DNA of 64,000 nt from Coprococcus comes ATCC 27758. Its GTDB lineage: Bacteria; Bacillota; Clostridia; Lachnospirales; Lachnospiraceae. This document shows positions 1-12,578 of the stretch, in pieces. The DNA lies in NCBI RefSeq assembly GCF_025149785.1, contig NZ_CP102277.1, forward strand, positions 1 to 64,000. Direction: 5' to 3'. The notes beneath the pieces are model-generated. The model did not search any database, was not told where the DNA came from, and saw only the letters and a list, made by a program, of their open reading frames with translations. The translations under genes were made by a program, and so were the position numbers. Each line of letters begins with the position of its first letter. Position 1 is the stretch's first letter.

Positions 1-1401
1 ATGGACGTCATAAAAGAAAAATGGGAAGAGATCATTCAAAAGCTGAAAGTAGAATATTTTCTATCGAACATTTCTTTTGAAACGTGGATACGCCCGCTGG
101 AGGTATATGAGATCAGAGGTAACACTCTGTATCTTACCGTTAATTTTAAGGCGAGCATCGAACACATTCAGAATAAATATCTTCTTCCGCTTAAAGTATG
201 CATCGCGGAAGTTACCGGGACAGAGTATCAGATTAAGTTTATTCCCAGAGATCTGCCGCGCGAGCAGCAGCGCAGATATCTGGAGAAGACTGCGCCCGTA
301 AAAGAGAAGACACATAAGCATAAAGAAGTAAGCCCGATAGCTGAAAAAGCGAATCTGAATCCGAAGTATACGTTTGATACCTTTGTGGTAGGAGGAAATA
401 ATAATTTTGCACATGCCGCATCACTGGCAGTTGCCGAATCTCCCGGTGAGGTTTACAATCCTCTGTTTTTATATGGTGGGGTAGGACTTGGCAAGACCCA
501 TCTGATGCATTCGATCGCACACTACATACTGGACCGGGAACCATCGAAGAAAGTCCTGTATGTGACAAGTGAGACATTTACCAATGACCTGATCACGGCG
601 ATCCGCAACGGAAAAACCGGCAACGATCTGGCGATGAATGCATTCCGCGATAAGTACCGCAATAATGACGTACTTCTGATCGATGACGTACAGTTCATTA
701 TCGGCAAAGAAAGTACACAGGAAGAATTTTTCCATACGTTCAATCATCTGCACAATGCCGGAAAGCAGATCGTCATTTCCAGCGACAAACCGCCAAAGGA
801 TATGACGACACTGGAGGCGCGTCTGCGGACAAGATTTGAATGGGGACTGATCGCAGATATTTCGGTGCCGGATTACGAGACACGTATGGCGATTCTTTAT
901 AAGAAAATAGAACTGGACCAACTGGAAAGATATCAGATTCCGGATGAGGTGATCCAGTATATTGCGATGAACATCAAGACCAATATCCGGGAACTGGAAG
1001 GCTCACTTAACAAGCTGATCGCATTATACCGGATCGGTGGAAGAAAGAACTTTGATGTTTCTCTGGCGGCAGAAGCACTGAAGGATATGATCGCACCGGA
1101 CGATAGCCACAAGGTGACGCCGGAGCTGGTTCTGGATGTTGTCTCCGATCATTTTAATGTTTCCGTTTCTGAACTTAAGGGAAGTCGGAGAAATGCAAGA
1201 ACGGCCGGAGCCAGACAGATCGTGATGTACCTGTGCAGGCAGATGACGGATGCGTCTCTTCAAAGTATCGGTGATCTGCTCGGAGGGCGTGACCATTCCA
1301 CTGTGAACCACGGTGTGGACAAGATTGCCCGGGATGTGGAAAAAGATGAGACTTTGAGAAATACGATCGAGATCATTCAGAAGAAAATCAGCCCGCTGTA
1401 G
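1..1401 (+). CDS. dnaA: Chromosomal replication initiator DnaA
   Basis: DnaA binds 9-bp DnaA boxes and melts the origin in an ATP-dependent way. The 466-residue protein shows the N-terminal DnaB-interaction domain (FETWIRPL near residue 26), a linker, an AAA+ core with Walker A GGVGLGKT (159-166) and Walker B LLIDD (about 226), and the C-terminal box-binding helix with GGRDHSTV (428-435). Length is normal for the family. It is followed by dnaN, the S4 protein, recF and gyrBA, the conserved Firmicutes origin order. The ATG is the first base of the window, so its promoter and any upstream origin boxes cannot be seen. Confidence 0.99.
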   Translation: MDVIKEKWEEIIQKLKVEYFLSNISFETWIRPLEVYEIRGNTLYLTVNFKASIEHIQNKYLLPLKVCIAEVTGTEYQIKFIPRDLPREQQRRYLEKTAPVKEKTHKHKEVSPIAEKANLNPKYTFDTFVVGGNNNFAHAASLAVAESPGEVYNPLFLYGGVGLGKTHLMHSIAHYILDREPSKKVLYVTSETFTNDLITAIRNGKTGNDLAMNAFRDKYRNNDVLLIDDVQFIIGKESTQEEFFHTFNHLHNAGKQIVISSDKPPKDMTTLEARLRTRFEWGLIADISVPDYETRMAILYKKIELDQLERYQIPDEVIQYIAMNIKTNIRELEGSLNKLIALYRIGGRKNFDVSLAAEALKDMIAPDDSHKVTPELVLDVVSDHFNVSVSELKGSRRNARTAGARQIVMYLCRQMTDASLQSIGDLLGGRDHSTVNHGVDKIARDVEKDETLRNTIEIIQKKISPL

Positions 1402-1583
1402 AAAAGTTTTCCATGATCTGCCAGGGAAGAAAAAGAACTGTCCACGGACTTGTCAAAGCCTTAAATCCTTTTGAATCAAGGCCTTAAAGTACTTGTCCAC
1501 AATTCAACAGACACTACTAAGATAACTACGGATTTGTTTTATATAAATATATATTTTGCGCGTCGAAAGGAGTTTTACACATT
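1402..1583 (+). other. dnaA-dnaN intergenic region, part of oriC candidate
   Basis: This 182-bp gap carries one near-consensus DnaA box, TTGTCCACA (1493-1501), a weaker CTGTCCACG (1438-1446), a direct repeat of GCCTTAAA (near 1458 and 1481) and an AT-rich run at about 1533-1558 that could act as an unwinding element. In Bacillus-type origins boxes sit on both sides of dnaA; only this side is in view, and two boxes are few, so the main origin may lie upstream of base 1. It must also contain the dnaN promoter region. Confidence 0.5.
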
Positions 1584-2693
1584 ATGAAAATCAGATGTCT
1601 TAAATCAGATCTTGTGAAAGGGGTCAGCATTGTATCAAAGGCTGTTCCGACAAAGACAACCATGCCGATCCTGGAATGCATTCTGATAGATGCAACTACA
1701 GATATTATCAAACTTACAGCGAACGATATGGAGCTTGGGATCGAGACTGTGATCAGAGGGCAGATCGATGAGAAGGGAATGATCGCACTGGATGCGAGGA
1801 TTTTCTCAGATATCGTAAGAAAGCTTCCTGATAATGAAATCGTGATTGAAAGTGGAGTGAACTTTCAGACGCTCATTACCTGTGAAAAAGCAAAATTCAA
1901 TATTTCCGGTAAATCCGGTGAAGATTTTTCTTATCTGCCGTATATTGAGAGAGAAAATCCGGTTTCCATTTCCCAGTTCACACTGAAAGAAGTGATCCGC
2001 CAGACCATTTTCTCAATTGCAGACAACGACAGCAACAAACTGATGACAGGAGAACTCTTCGATATGAACGGGGATATTCTGAAAGTGGTATCCCTTGACG
2101 GACACCGTATTTCCATCCGCAAGATCGAGCTGAAGGAATCTTATGAACCGAAGAAGATCGTGGTTCCGGGAAAGACCCTGATCGAAGTCAGCAAGATCCT
2201 TTCAGGTGAAGCAGACAGCGAAGTGAGACTGTATTTCACAGCCAACCACATTGTATTTGAATTTGATGATACCGTTGTAGTATCCAGACTGATTGAAGGA
2301 GAATATTTCCGTATCGAGCAGATGCTGTCCAATGATTATGAGACAAAGGTAAGAATCAATAAAAGAGAACTCCTGAACTGTATTGACCGTGCAACTCTTC
2401 TTGTAAAAGAAGGTGATAAGAAGCCGATCATCATCAACATTCAGGATGAAATGATGGAACTTAAGATCAAGTCAGAGAAGGGTACGATGGATGAAGAGAT
2501 TATGATCACTAAAGAGGGAAAAGACCTCTTGATCGGCTTCAATCCGAAGTTCCTCATTGACGCACTTCGTGTCATTGATGACGAAGAAGCAGATCTTTAC
2601 TTTATGAATGCAAAGGCTCCTTGCTTTATCAAGGATGAAGGAGAAAGCTATGTATACCTGATTCTTCCGGTGAACTTCAGTGGAGCAGTATAG
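1584..2693 (+). CDS. dnaN: DNA polymerase III beta subunit (sliding clamp)
   Basis: The 369-residue protein has the three-domain clamp fold signature: N-terminal MKIRCLKSDL with KAVPTKTTMPIL, the middle-domain LDGHRI motif (about residue 174) and the C-terminal FNPKFLIDAL and LPV segments that end family members. It dimerises into the ring that holds the replicative polymerase on DNA and receives polymerases and repair proteins. An AAAGGAG Shine-Dalgarno lies upstream of the ATG. Its position right after dnaA and 22 bp before the S4 gene fits a replication operon. Confidence 0.98.
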   Translation: MKIRCLKSDLVKGVSIVSKAVPTKTTMPILECILIDATTDIIKLTANDMELGIETVIRGQIDEKGMIALDARIFSDIVRKLPDNEIVIESGVNFQTLITCEKAKFNISGKSGEDFSYLPYIERENPVSISQFTLKEVIRQTIFSIADNDSNKLMTGELFDMNGDILKVVSLDGHRISIRKIELKESYEPKKIVVPGKTLIEVSKILSGEADSEVRLYFTANHIVFEFDDTVVVSRLIEGEYFRIEQMLSNDYETKVRINKRELLNCIDRATLLVKEGDKKPIIINIQDEMMELKIKSEKGTMDEEIMITKEGKDLLIGFNPKFLIDALRVIDDEEADLYFMNAKAPCFIKDEGESYVYLILPVNFSGAV

Positions 2694-2715
2694 GAATTTA
2701 GAGAGGACAAAAATT

Positions 2716-2925
2716 ATGGAGACAATCAAACTCAGAGATGAATTTATCAAGCTTGGTCAGGCACTGAAAGCAGCAGGTCTTGTAGGATCCGGTGTGGAAG
2801 CCAAGGAAGTCATTACAGAAGGTCTGGTAAAGGTTAATGGAGAAGTAGATACCAGACGTGGTAAAAAATTATATGACGGCGACGTTGTTACATTTAACGG
2901 AGAAGAGATCAAGATTGAAAAATAG
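2716..2925 (+). CDS. yaaA: S4-domain RNA-binding protein (YaaA-like)
   Basis: A 69-residue basic protein made almost entirely of one S4 RNA-binding domain: KLGQALKAAGLVGSG, then the KEVITEGLVKVNGEVDTRRGKKL core. The B. subtilis YaaA family sits in the same place between dnaN and recF and has been linked to ribosome assembly; that role is by family. The start at 2716 is chosen over the in-frame ATG at 2680, because 2680 lies inside dnaN and GAGAGGACAA precedes 2716 as a ribosome-binding site. It is followed after 12 bp by recF. Confidence 0.93.
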   Translation: METIKLRDEFIKLGQALKAAGLVGSGVEAKEVITEGLVKVNGEVDTRRGKKLYDGDVVTFNGEEIKIEK

Positions 2926-2937
2926 GCTGGCACAGGT

Positions 2938-5950
<3,013 letters not shown>

Positions 5951-5960
5951 GAGAATACCA

Positions 5961-8495
5961 ATGGAAGATAATATTTTTGATAAAGTTCATGAAGTGGATA
6001 TGAAAAAAACCATGGAAGAGTTCTATATCGATTATGCCATGAGTGTTATTGCTTCTCGTGCGCTTCCGGATGTAAGAGACGGTCTGAAACCTGTTCAGAG
6101 ACGTATTCTTTATTCGATGATCGAGTTGAACAACGGTCCTGACAAGCCGCACCGTAAATGCGCGCGTATCGTTGGTGATACCATGGGTAAATATCACCCG
6201 CATGGTGACAGTTCTATTTACGGAGCCCTCGTTAATATGGCACAGGACTGGTCTACCCGTTACATTCTTGTAGACGGTCACGGTAACTTCGGTTCTGTGG
6301 ACGGCGACGGTGCTGCCGCAATGCGATATACCGAGGCAAGACTTAGTAAGATTTCGATGGAAATGACAGCGGATATCAATAAAGATACCGTTGATTTTGC
6401 ACCGAACTTTGACGAGACAGAAAAAGAACCGACCGTACTTCCGTCAAGATTCCCGAACCTTCTGGTAAACGGAACCTCCGGTATCGCGGTAGGTATGGCA
6501 ACCAATATCCCACCGCACAACTTAAGAGAAGTCATCGGTGCGGTTGTGAAAATTATTGATGACCAGATTGAAGATAAAGATGAGACCACGATCGAAGAGA
6601 TCATGGAGATCATCAAAGGACCTGATTTTCCGACGGGAGCAACGATCCTTGGAACAAGAGGAATCGAAGAGGCTTACCGTACAGGACGTGGAAAGATCCG
6701 TGTGCGTGCGGTATCCAATATCGAGCCAATGCAGAATGGAAAGCACAGAATCGTAGTAACCGAGCTTCCATATATGGTCAACAAAGCCCGCCTGATCGAG
6801 AAGATCGCGGAGCTTGTAAGAGATAAGAAGATTGATGGAATCACAGACCTGAGTGACCAGTCAAGCCGTGAAGGTATGCGTGTCTGCATCGAATTGAGAA
6901 GAGATGTGAACCCGAATGTCGTTCTGAACCAGCTTTACAAGCATACACAGCTGCAGGATACATTTGGTGTGATCATGCTTGCATTGGTCAATAATGAGCC
7001 GAAGGTTATGAGCCTTCTGGAAATCCTGAACCATTATCTGAAACATCAGGAAGACGTTGTTACCAGACGTACCAAATATGAGCTGAATAAGGCAGAAGAA
7101 CGTGCACACATCTTGGAAGGTTTGCTGATCGCCCTGGATAACATTGATGAGGTTATTAAGATCATCCGTGGATCCAAGACCGTACAGATTGCGAAAGCAG
7201 AGTTGATGAGCCGCTTTAACTTAAGTGATGCACAGTCCCAGGCTATCGTGGATATGCGTCTGAGAGCTCTGACCGGTCTGGAAAGAGAGAAGCTGGAAAC
7301 AGAGTATGCAGAGCTTGAGAAGAAGATCGCAGAGTACAAGGCGATCCTCGCAGACAGAAAGCTTCTGCTTGGCGTAATTAAGAAAGAAATCCTTGTGATC
7401 TCTGAAAAATACGGAGATGACAGAAGAACAGCCATCGGATTTGATGAATACGACATTTCTACAGAGGATCTGATCCCGAGAGAAGATGTAGTGATCACCA
7501 TGACCAAGATGGGATACATTAAGAGAATGAGCAACGATACTTTCAAGAGCCAGAATCGTGGCGGCAAGGGTATCAAGGGTATGCAGACTCTGGATGAAGA
7601 CTATGTAGAAGAGCTGTTCATGACCAATACTCACCAGTATATTATGTTCTTTACCAATACCGGACGCTGCTATCGCCTGAAGGGATATGAGATTCCGGAA
7701 GCAGGAAGAACTTCCCGAGGTACAGCAATTATCAACATCCTTCAGCTTCAGCCGGATGAGAAGATCACAGCAATGATTCCGATCAAGGATTTCAAGGAAG
7801 GTGACTATCTGTTCATGGCAACCAAGAAAGGTCTTGTTAAGAAGACTCCGATCTTGGATTACGCAAATGTAAGAAAGACAGGACTTGCTGCGATCACACT
7901 CCGTGAGGATGATGAACTGATCGAAGTTAAGATTACGGATGATGAAAGAGATGTTATTCTCGTTACGCAGTATGGTCAATGCATCCGTTTCCATGAATCT
8001 GATGTACGCTCAACCGGAAGGACCTCTATGGGCGTTCGTGGTATGAATTTAAGTGACCGTGATGAAGTTGTTGCAATGCAGCTTGATGCGCAGGGTGAAG
8101 AGCTTCTGATCGTATCTGAAAAGGGTATGGGCAAGAGAACCCGCATGGAAGAATTCACAGCCCAGAACCGTGGTGGAAAAGGCGTGAAATGCTATAAGAT
8201 CACAGAGAAGACCGGAAATGTAGTCGGTGCAAAGGCAGTAGGTCCGGATGATGAGATTATGATCATCAACACAGATGGTATCGTGATCCGTATGGAATGT
8301 GCGGGGATTTCCGTACTCGGAAGAATCACATCCGGTGTTAAACTGATCAATCTGAAGGAACACGAAGAAGTTGCAAGTATCGCAAAGGTACGCAGGGCTT
8401 CAGGTGAACTGGAGGAGAACGCAGAAGAGACTGCAGAAGAAGCAAATACAGAAGCAACTGCTGAGACGGTTGTAGAAGAGCAGACAGAAGAATAA
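5961..8495 (+). CDS. gyrA: DNA gyrase subunit A
   Basis: Breakage-reunion subunit of gyrase, 844 residues. It carries the quinolone-determining stretch [12 protein letters not shown], the catalytic tyrosine in [10 protein letters not shown] (Tyr123), the [10 protein letters not shown] segment, and C-terminal beta-pinwheel repeats with the GyrA box [10 protein letters not shown] (about residue 532). The last 40 residues are a very acidic Glu/Ala/Thr-rich tail, which in other GyrA proteins tunes DNA wrapping. It is the last gene of the origin cluster and is followed by a terminator. Confidence 0.98.
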   Translation: MEDNIFDKVHEVDMKKTMEEFYIDYAMSVIASRALPDVRDGLKPVQRRILYSMIELNNGPDKPHRKCARIVGDTMGKYHPHGDSSIYGALVNMAQDWSTRYILVDGHGNFGSVDGDGAAAMRYTEARLSKISMEMTADINKDTVDFAPNFDETEKEPTVLPSRFPNLLVNGTSGIAVGMATNIPPHNLREVIGAVVKIIDDQIEDKDETTIEEIMEIIKGPDFPTGATILGTRGIEEAYRTGRGKIRVRAVSNIEPMQNGKHRIVVTELPYMVNKARLIEKIAELVRDKKIDGITDLSDQSSREGMRVCIELRRDVNPNVVLNQLYKHTQLQDTFGVIMLALVNNEPKVMSLLEILNHYLKHQEDVVTRRTKYELNKAEERAHILEGLLIALDNIDEVIKIIRGSKTVQIAKAELMSRFNLSDAQSQAIVDMRLRALTGLEREKLETEYAELEKKIAEYKAILADRKLLLGVIKKEILVISEKYGDDRRTAIGFDEYDISTEDLIPREDVVITMTKMGYIKRMSNDTFKSQNRGGKGIKGMQTLDEDYVEELFMTNTHQYIMFFTNTGRCYRLKGYEIPEAGRTSRGTAIINILQLQPDEKITAMIPIKDFKEGDYLFMATKKGLVKKTPILDYANVRKTGLAAITLREDDELIEVKITDDERDVILVTQYGQCIRFHESDVRSTGRTSMGVRGMNLSDRDEVVAMQLDAQGEELLIVSEKGMGKRTRMEEFTAQNRGGKGVKCYKITEKTGNVVGAKAVGPDDEIMIINTDGIVIRMECAGISVLGRITSGVKLINLKEHEEVASIAKVRRASGELEENAEETAEEANTEATAETVVEEQTEE

Positions 8496-8538
8496 AGATC
8501 TGAGCGAAAGTAGAAATACAGAAGCAGGATAAATCATA

Positions 8539-8592
8539 AAGAGACTGGACAGGGAATATGCAAATGCCTTGTCTGGTCTCTTGCTTTGTTTT
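8539..8592 (+). terminator. Intrinsic terminator after gyrA
   Basis: A 16-bp stem (8539-8554 with 8667-offset arm at 8567-8582), tolerating three G-U pairs, closes on a 12-nt loop and is followed by a T-rich run (TTGCTTTGTTTT). It lies 44 bp after the gyrA stop. Confidence 0.8.
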
Positions 8593-8654
8593 ATGAGGCT
8601 GCATGGAAAGAAATGTTATGGCATGGCTTGCGTTTGCTCTGGTAAAAGCCGGAT

Positions 8655-8703
8655 TAAAAAAACAAAGAAGCCCGGAAACGCTGCAGCAAACAGGCTTTCC
8701 GGA
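8655..8703 (-). terminator. Terminator for the bioB-bioY operon
   Basis: Read on the minus strand, a CCGGAAA/TTTCCGG hairpin (8672-8702) is followed by a run of seven T. It lies about 65 bp past the bioY stop. A second small hairpin (TGCCAGA/TCTGGCA, 8734-8757) sits between it and bioY. Confidence 0.75.
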
Positions 8704-8768
8704 CTTTGTAGAGGGGGCTGAATTATTATTTTGCCAGACTTTAAATATTCTGGCAGACGCCGTGCATC

Positions 8769-9326
8769 TTACTGTGCAACAGCTCCGAGTCTTTTGCGGA
8801 TTTCAGGTCCGATGATCATGGCGATCACCATCTTGATCAGGTCCGCCGGGATAAATGGAATGACACATACTGCAAGGGCAGCAGATACAGTGTAACCTGC
8901 CTGAATGCAGAACCATGCAGTTCCGAATGCATAGCAGATTGCAGTTCCAACGATCATTCCAAGAATCTGGATCCATCTCTGACTGAATTTGTCAATTACA
9001 ATACCGGCAATGATTGCCATTGGGATGAAACCAATGATATATCCGCCAGTTGGTCCGGCAAGCTTTCCGATTCCTCCGGTGAATCCGGAAAATACAGGAA
9101 GTCCTACAAGTCCGAGAAGAAGATAAAGGATATAGCTGACGGTTCCCTTCTTCCAATCCAGAAGATAAAGAGAAAGATAAATTGCAAAGTTGGTAAGTGA
9201 AATCGGCACCGGTCCGATCGGGATGGAAAGCGGTGCAAGAATGCAGGTGACAGCGGTCATAAGAGCGGTGACAGCCATTGCGTAAGTATTGGTAGTTCTA
9301 AGTGTCTGAGTGTTTCCCTGAGCCAT
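8769..9326 (-). CDS. bioY: Biotin transporter substrate-binding component BioY
   Basis: A 185-residue, six-helix membrane protein of the BioY family, the S component that captures biotin for an ECF transporter. Hallmarks are PIGPVPISLTNFAIYL, LLLGLVGLPVFSGFTGG and GPTGGYIIGF. The shared ECF ATPase/T module is not in this window and must be supplied from elsewhere. AAGGAGAATACTTAAC precedes the ATG. It lies 50 bp downstream of bioB on the same strand and so likely shares the biotin-repressed promoter. Confidence 0.95.
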   Translation of the reverse strand: MAQGNTQTLRTTNTYAMAVTALMTAVTCILAPLSIPIGPVPISLTNFAIYLSLYLLDWKKGTVSYILYLLLGLVGLPVFSGFTGGIGKLAGPTGGYIIGFIPMAIIAGIVIDKFSQRWIQILGMIVGTAICYAFGTAWFCIQAGYTVSAALAVCVIPFIPADLIKMVIAMIIGPEIRKRLGAVAQ

Positions 9327-9376
9327 GTTAAGTATTCTCCTTTTAGAATGTTAATAATGTTCGGCGTGTCAATAAA

Positions 9377-10348
9377 TTAAGCAGATTCGATCTCATATGT
9401 AAAACCGGCATCCGTAATCGTCCGGATCGTATCTTTGATTCCTTGACCATCTGCGGTCAGATAACCGGAAGCGAAGATGGAATCTACAACGCTGAGAAGC
9501 TTCTTTTCTTCACCTTTAAAATAAACCTCACGTCCGGCAGCACAACGGATATCTGACTGCGGAACCAGAAGTCTTGCAAGGCAGAGAACCTTCATGCAAT
9601 ACTCAGTTGTGAGTTCGGAAATATCGGCATCACCGAGCGGAGTTCCCGGAATTGGCAACAGGAAGTTGATCGGCAGAGCTTCCGGCTGGATTTCACGAAG
9701 CTCCAGAAGCATATCAACAACATCCTCTTTGCTTTCGCCCATTCCAATGATTCCGCCACTGCAGATTTCAAATCCAAGTCTCTGAAGCATTTTGATATTC
9801 TGAACGCGCTGCTCAAAAGTATGGGTAGAACAGATGTGACTGTAGTAAGCCCGGCTGCTGTTCAGGTTGTGGTTGATCCGGTCGAGTCCGGCTTCTTTTA
9901 ACATTAGAGCCTGTTTTTCAGTAAGAAATCCGATGGAACAGCAAAGGTGAGTTCCGTCTTCCTTCATCTTGCGGATCTTAGAAGCCAGTTCTTCAATCTC
10001 TTCGTCGGTGAATTTCATACCGCTGAGTCCGATGCAGTGTCTGGAAAGATGATGTTCATTTACAAAAGCATTATCTTTATATAACTTCTCATCAGCTACC
10101 CACTTATATTTGTCGATATCGGCTTTTGAACGACAGGATTGTGCACAGTAAGCGCAGTCCTGTGAGCAGTTACCGCTGCGGGCATTGGTAAGAATATGAA
10201 TACTTACATGATTGCCCTTATATTTTCTGCGCAGTTTTTCAGCTTGTGCAATGAGCTGATCGAGTTCTTCGTCCGGTGTATTCAGGATTGCAATCGCATC
10301 TTCTCGTGAAAGCACCGGATCTGTAGTTGTTTCAATTTCAGAAATCAT
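9377..10348 (-). CDS. bioB: Biotin synthase (radical SAM)
   Basis: Inserts sulfur into dethiobiotin, the last step of biotin synthesis. The 323-residue protein has the radical-SAM cysteines C61-x3-C65-x2-C68 (CSQDCAYC), the preceding HILTNARSGN, the GGIIGMGES motif and CAAGREVYF near the C terminus. No other biotin-synthesis gene is nearby; pairing only bioB with bioY suggests scavenging of biotin plus dethiobiotin, or that bioF/A/D lie elsewhere. Confidence 0.97.
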   Translation of the reverse strand: MISEIETTTDPVLSREDAIAILNTPDEELDQLIAQAEKLRRKYKGNHVSIHILTNARSGNCSQDCAYCAQSCRSKADIDKYKWVADEKLYKDNAFVNEHHLSRHCIGLSGMKFTDEEIEELASKIRKMKEDGTHLCCSIGFLTEKQALMLKEAGLDRINHNLNSSRAYYSHICSTHTFEQRVQNIKMLQRLGFEICSGGIIGMGESKEDVVDMLLELREIQPEALPINFLLPIPGTPLGDADISELTTEYCMKVLCLARLLVPQSDIRCAAGREVYFKGEEKKLLSVVDSIFASGYLTADGQGIKDTIRTITDAGFTYEIESA

Positions 10349-10388
10349 AAGTAAACCTTCCTTGGTAAAAAAATATCAAATACATTTC

Positions 10389-10442
10389 ACACTTTACCAT
10401 GCAAAAGAAAGAATGTCAACTTAAAATTTTATAAGGTTAACA
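10389..10442 (-). promoter_or_regulatory. bioB promoter overlapped by BirA-like operator
   Basis: On the minus strand a promoter reads TTGACA-N17-TAAAGT (-35 at about 10412-10417, -10 at 10389-10394). An inverted repeat TGTCAAC-N15-GTTAACA (plus strand 10414-10442) covers the -35. This matches the layout of BirA-biotin operators in Firmicutes (two half-sites about 15 bp apart), implying repression when biotin is plentiful. Confidence 0.75.
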
Positions 10443-10479
10443 ATTTGAGGTAATACAGGTTTATTTGAAGATGATTACA

Positions 10480-10508
10480 TTGCAGATGAAAAAAAACCAT
10501 AGTATAAT
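10480..10508 (+). promoter_or_regulatory. Promoter for the fumarase operon
   Basis: TTGCAG-N17-TATAAT, with the -10 ending 35 bp before the fumarase ATG. It faces away from the bioB promoter, so the two form a divergent pair. Confidence 0.7.
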
Positions 10509-10543
10509 AAAAATCAGATTATGAAATGCAGGAGGAAAAACCA

Positions 10544-11386
10544 ATGCGTACATTGAACGTGGAAGAGATTTCAAAGAATATCAAAGAAATGTGCATTGAA
10601 GCGAACCATTTTCTTTCAAAAGATATGGACATTGCGATGAAAAATGCAGTTTCAACAGAGAAGTCACCACTGGGGAAAAAGATATTAAGCCAGCTTCAGG
10701 ATAATCTGAAGATCGCCGGAAAAGATATGATTCCAATCTGCCAGGATACTGGAATGGCAGTCGTATTTCTTGAGATCGGACAGGATGTACATTTCGAAGG
10801 CGGCAACCTGGAAGATGCGGTAAATGAAGGGATCCGTCGGGGTTATGTTGACGGATATCTGAGAAAATCCGTTGTGAAAGATCCGATTCTCAGAGAGAAT
10901 ACAAAAGATAATACACCGGGAATCATTCATTATAAAATTGTTCCGGGCGATCAGGTGAAGATCAAGGTCGCACCAAAAGGCTTTGGAAGCGAAAATATGA
11001 GCCGTGTATTTATGCTGAAACCGGCAGACGGAATCGAAGGAGTAAAGGAAGCAGTTCTTACGGCAGTAAAAGATGCCGGTCCGAATGCCTGTCCTCCGAT
11101 GGTTATCGGCGTGGGAATCGGCGGCACATTTGAAAAATGCGCACTGATGGCAAAAGAAGCACTTACAAGAGAAGTCGGAAGCCATTCAGACATTCCATAT
11201 GTAAAAGAACTGGAAGAAGAATTACTGGAGCGGATCAACAAGATTGGAATCGGACCGGGCGGACTTGGGGGAAGCACAACCGCGCTGGCTGTCAATGTCA
11301 ACACTTATCCGACTCATATTGCCGGACTTCCGGTAGCTGTAAATATTTGCTGTCATGTTAACCGCCATGTGATCCGCACTATTTAA
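10544..11386 (+). CDS. Fumarate hydratase (class I, Fe-S) alpha subunit
   Basis: Large subunit of the two-subunit oxygen-sensitive fumarase (or the related L-tartrate dehydratase), which interconverts fumarate and malate with a [4Fe-4S] cluster. Seen: PICQDTGMAVVFLE (first cluster cysteine), CPPMVIGVGIGG and GPGGLGGSTTAL with NICCHVNRH near the end; 280 residues, normal length. Start is ATG 10544, which has GCAGGAGG just upstream; the in-frame 10526 ATG overlaps that site. The beta subunit is two genes downstream. Fumarase versus tartrate dehydratase cannot be settled from motifs. Confidence 0.92.
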   Translation: MRTLNVEEISKNIKEMCIEANHFLSKDMDIAMKNAVSTEKSPLGKKILSQLQDNLKIAGKDMIPICQDTGMAVVFLEIGQDVHFEGGNLEDAVNEGIRRGYVDGYLRKSVVKDPILRENTKDNTPGIIHYKIVPGDQVKIKVAPKGFGSENMSRVFMLKPADGIEGVKEAVLTAVKDAGPNACPPMVIGVGIGGTFEKCALMAKEALTREVGSHSDIPYVKELEEELLERINKIGIGPGGLGGSTTALAVNVNTYPTHIAGLPVAVNICCHVNRHVIRTI

Positions 11387-11517
11387 TTTACCGGGGAATC
11401 CTGAAAAGACTTTCCGCGCCGAAGATATGTACTCGTGCGAAGATGAAGTATGTTACAAATGGTTTTTGCCCGGTGAGAGGATGTGTAATATTTAAAGGAA
11501 ATGAAAAGAGGATAATT

Positions 11518-11958
11518 ATGAATACAAATGTAGACGTAGACGCAATGCGAAAAGATGCGGTTGAGATTTTTCAGAAAGGGTTCGCCTGTTCAGAGTCGGT
11601 AATCTATGCAATCAAAAAGGGCTTTGATCTTGATCTGTCAGATGATGCGATCGCTATGTCATCCGGATTCCCGTGGGGGCTCGGAGATGGTGGCTGTATT
11701 TGTGGTGCGCTTGCAGGAGCAACCATGTGCATCGGCTATTTTTTCGGAAGAAGAACACCTGGAGATGAAGCCTTTTTGAAATGCCAGCGGCTGACGAAAG
11801 AGTTTCACGACGCATTTAAAGAACATTGCGGAGCAACCTGCTGTCGTGTGTTGACAAGAGGAAAAGAAAAAAATTCTCCGGAGAGAAAAGCGCAGTGCAT
11901 TAGTTTTGTAGACTTTACAGTTGAGAAACTGGCTGAAATTATTTTAAGAGAATTGTAA
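11518..11958 (+). CDS. C_GCAxxG_C_C family redox-type protein
   Basis: A 146-residue protein with the family's cysteine pattern: FACSESV, GGCICGALAGATMCIGYFFGR (GCxCGAxxG) and CGATCCR, with two more cysteines after these. The family is thought to bind metal or act in redox chemistry and is often found beside electron-transfer or transporter genes; its biochemical role is not established. It lies between the two fumarase subunit genes, with 131 bp before it and 65 bp after it. ATG 11518 is chosen for its AAAAGAGGATAATT leader and because the sequence before it does not fit the family. Confidence 0.85.
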   Translation: MNTNVDVDAMRKDAVEIFQKGFACSESVIYAIKKGFDLDLSDDAIAMSSGFPWGLGDGGCICGALAGATMCIGYFFGRRTPGDEAFLKCQRLTKEFHDAFKEHCGATCCRVLTRGKEKNSPERKAQCISFVDFTVEKLAEIILREL

Positions 11959-12023
11959 GACTCCTGTTAGTGGTTAAAAACGCCGCAGCAGAATACAGAA
12001 AAAGAATCAGGAAGGAAAAGGAT

Positions 12024-12575
12024 ATGGAAAGACATATTACAGTTCCAGTAGCAAAGGAAGAAATACAGGATTTAAGAGCAGGAGATTATGTATATCTTAC
12101 GGGAGTTATTTATACTGCCCGTGATGCTGCTCATAAAAGAATGGATGAAGTGCTTTCGGAAGGAAAAGAGCTTCCACTTGATATTAAGAATCAGATGATT
12201 TATTATATGGGACCATCTCCGGCGAGAGAAGGAAGACCGATCGGCTCAGCAGGACCGACAACAGCAAGCAGGATGGACAAATATGCACCACGCCTTCTGG
12301 ATCTGGGGCTTGGCGGAATGATAGGAAAAGGGAAAAGAAGTCAGGCTGTCCGGGATGCAATCGTGAGAAATAAAGCAGTTTATTTTGCAGCAGTCGGAGG
12401 AGCAGGCGCGCTTCTTTCAAAATGTATCAAAAGAGCAGATGTGATCGCATATGATGATCTTGGCACAGAAGCGATCCGCCGCCTGGAGATCGAAGACCTT
12501 CCGGCAATTGTTGTGATTGACTCCGAGGGCAATAATTTATACGAGACAGCCGTCAAAGAGTATGCGGAGGAATAG
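12024..12575 (+). CDS. Fumarate hydratase (class I, Fe-S) beta subunit
   Basis: Small subunit of the class I fumarase/tartrate dehydratase, 183 residues. It contains LTGVIYTARDAAHKRM, the conserved YMGPSP, GPTTASRMDKYAPRLL and MIGKGKR segments, and FAAVGGAGALLSKC. The alpha subunit is 637 bp upstream, separated by the C_GCAxxG_C_C gene. The ATG at 12024 follows AGGAAGGAAAAGGAT; a GTG at 11970 in frame is less likely. It stops 3 bp before the acyltransferase gene, so all four genes are probably one transcript. Confidence 0.92.
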   Translation: MERHITVPVAKEEIQDLRAGDYVYLTGVIYTARDAAHKRMDEVLSEGKELPLDIKNQMIYYMGPSPAREGRPIGSAGPTTASRMDKYAPRLLDLGLGGMIGKGKRSQAVRDAIVRNKAVYFAAVGGAGALLSKCIKRADVIAYDDLGTEAIRRLEIEDLPAIVVIDSEGNNLYETAVKEYAEE

Positions 12576-12578
12576 GGA

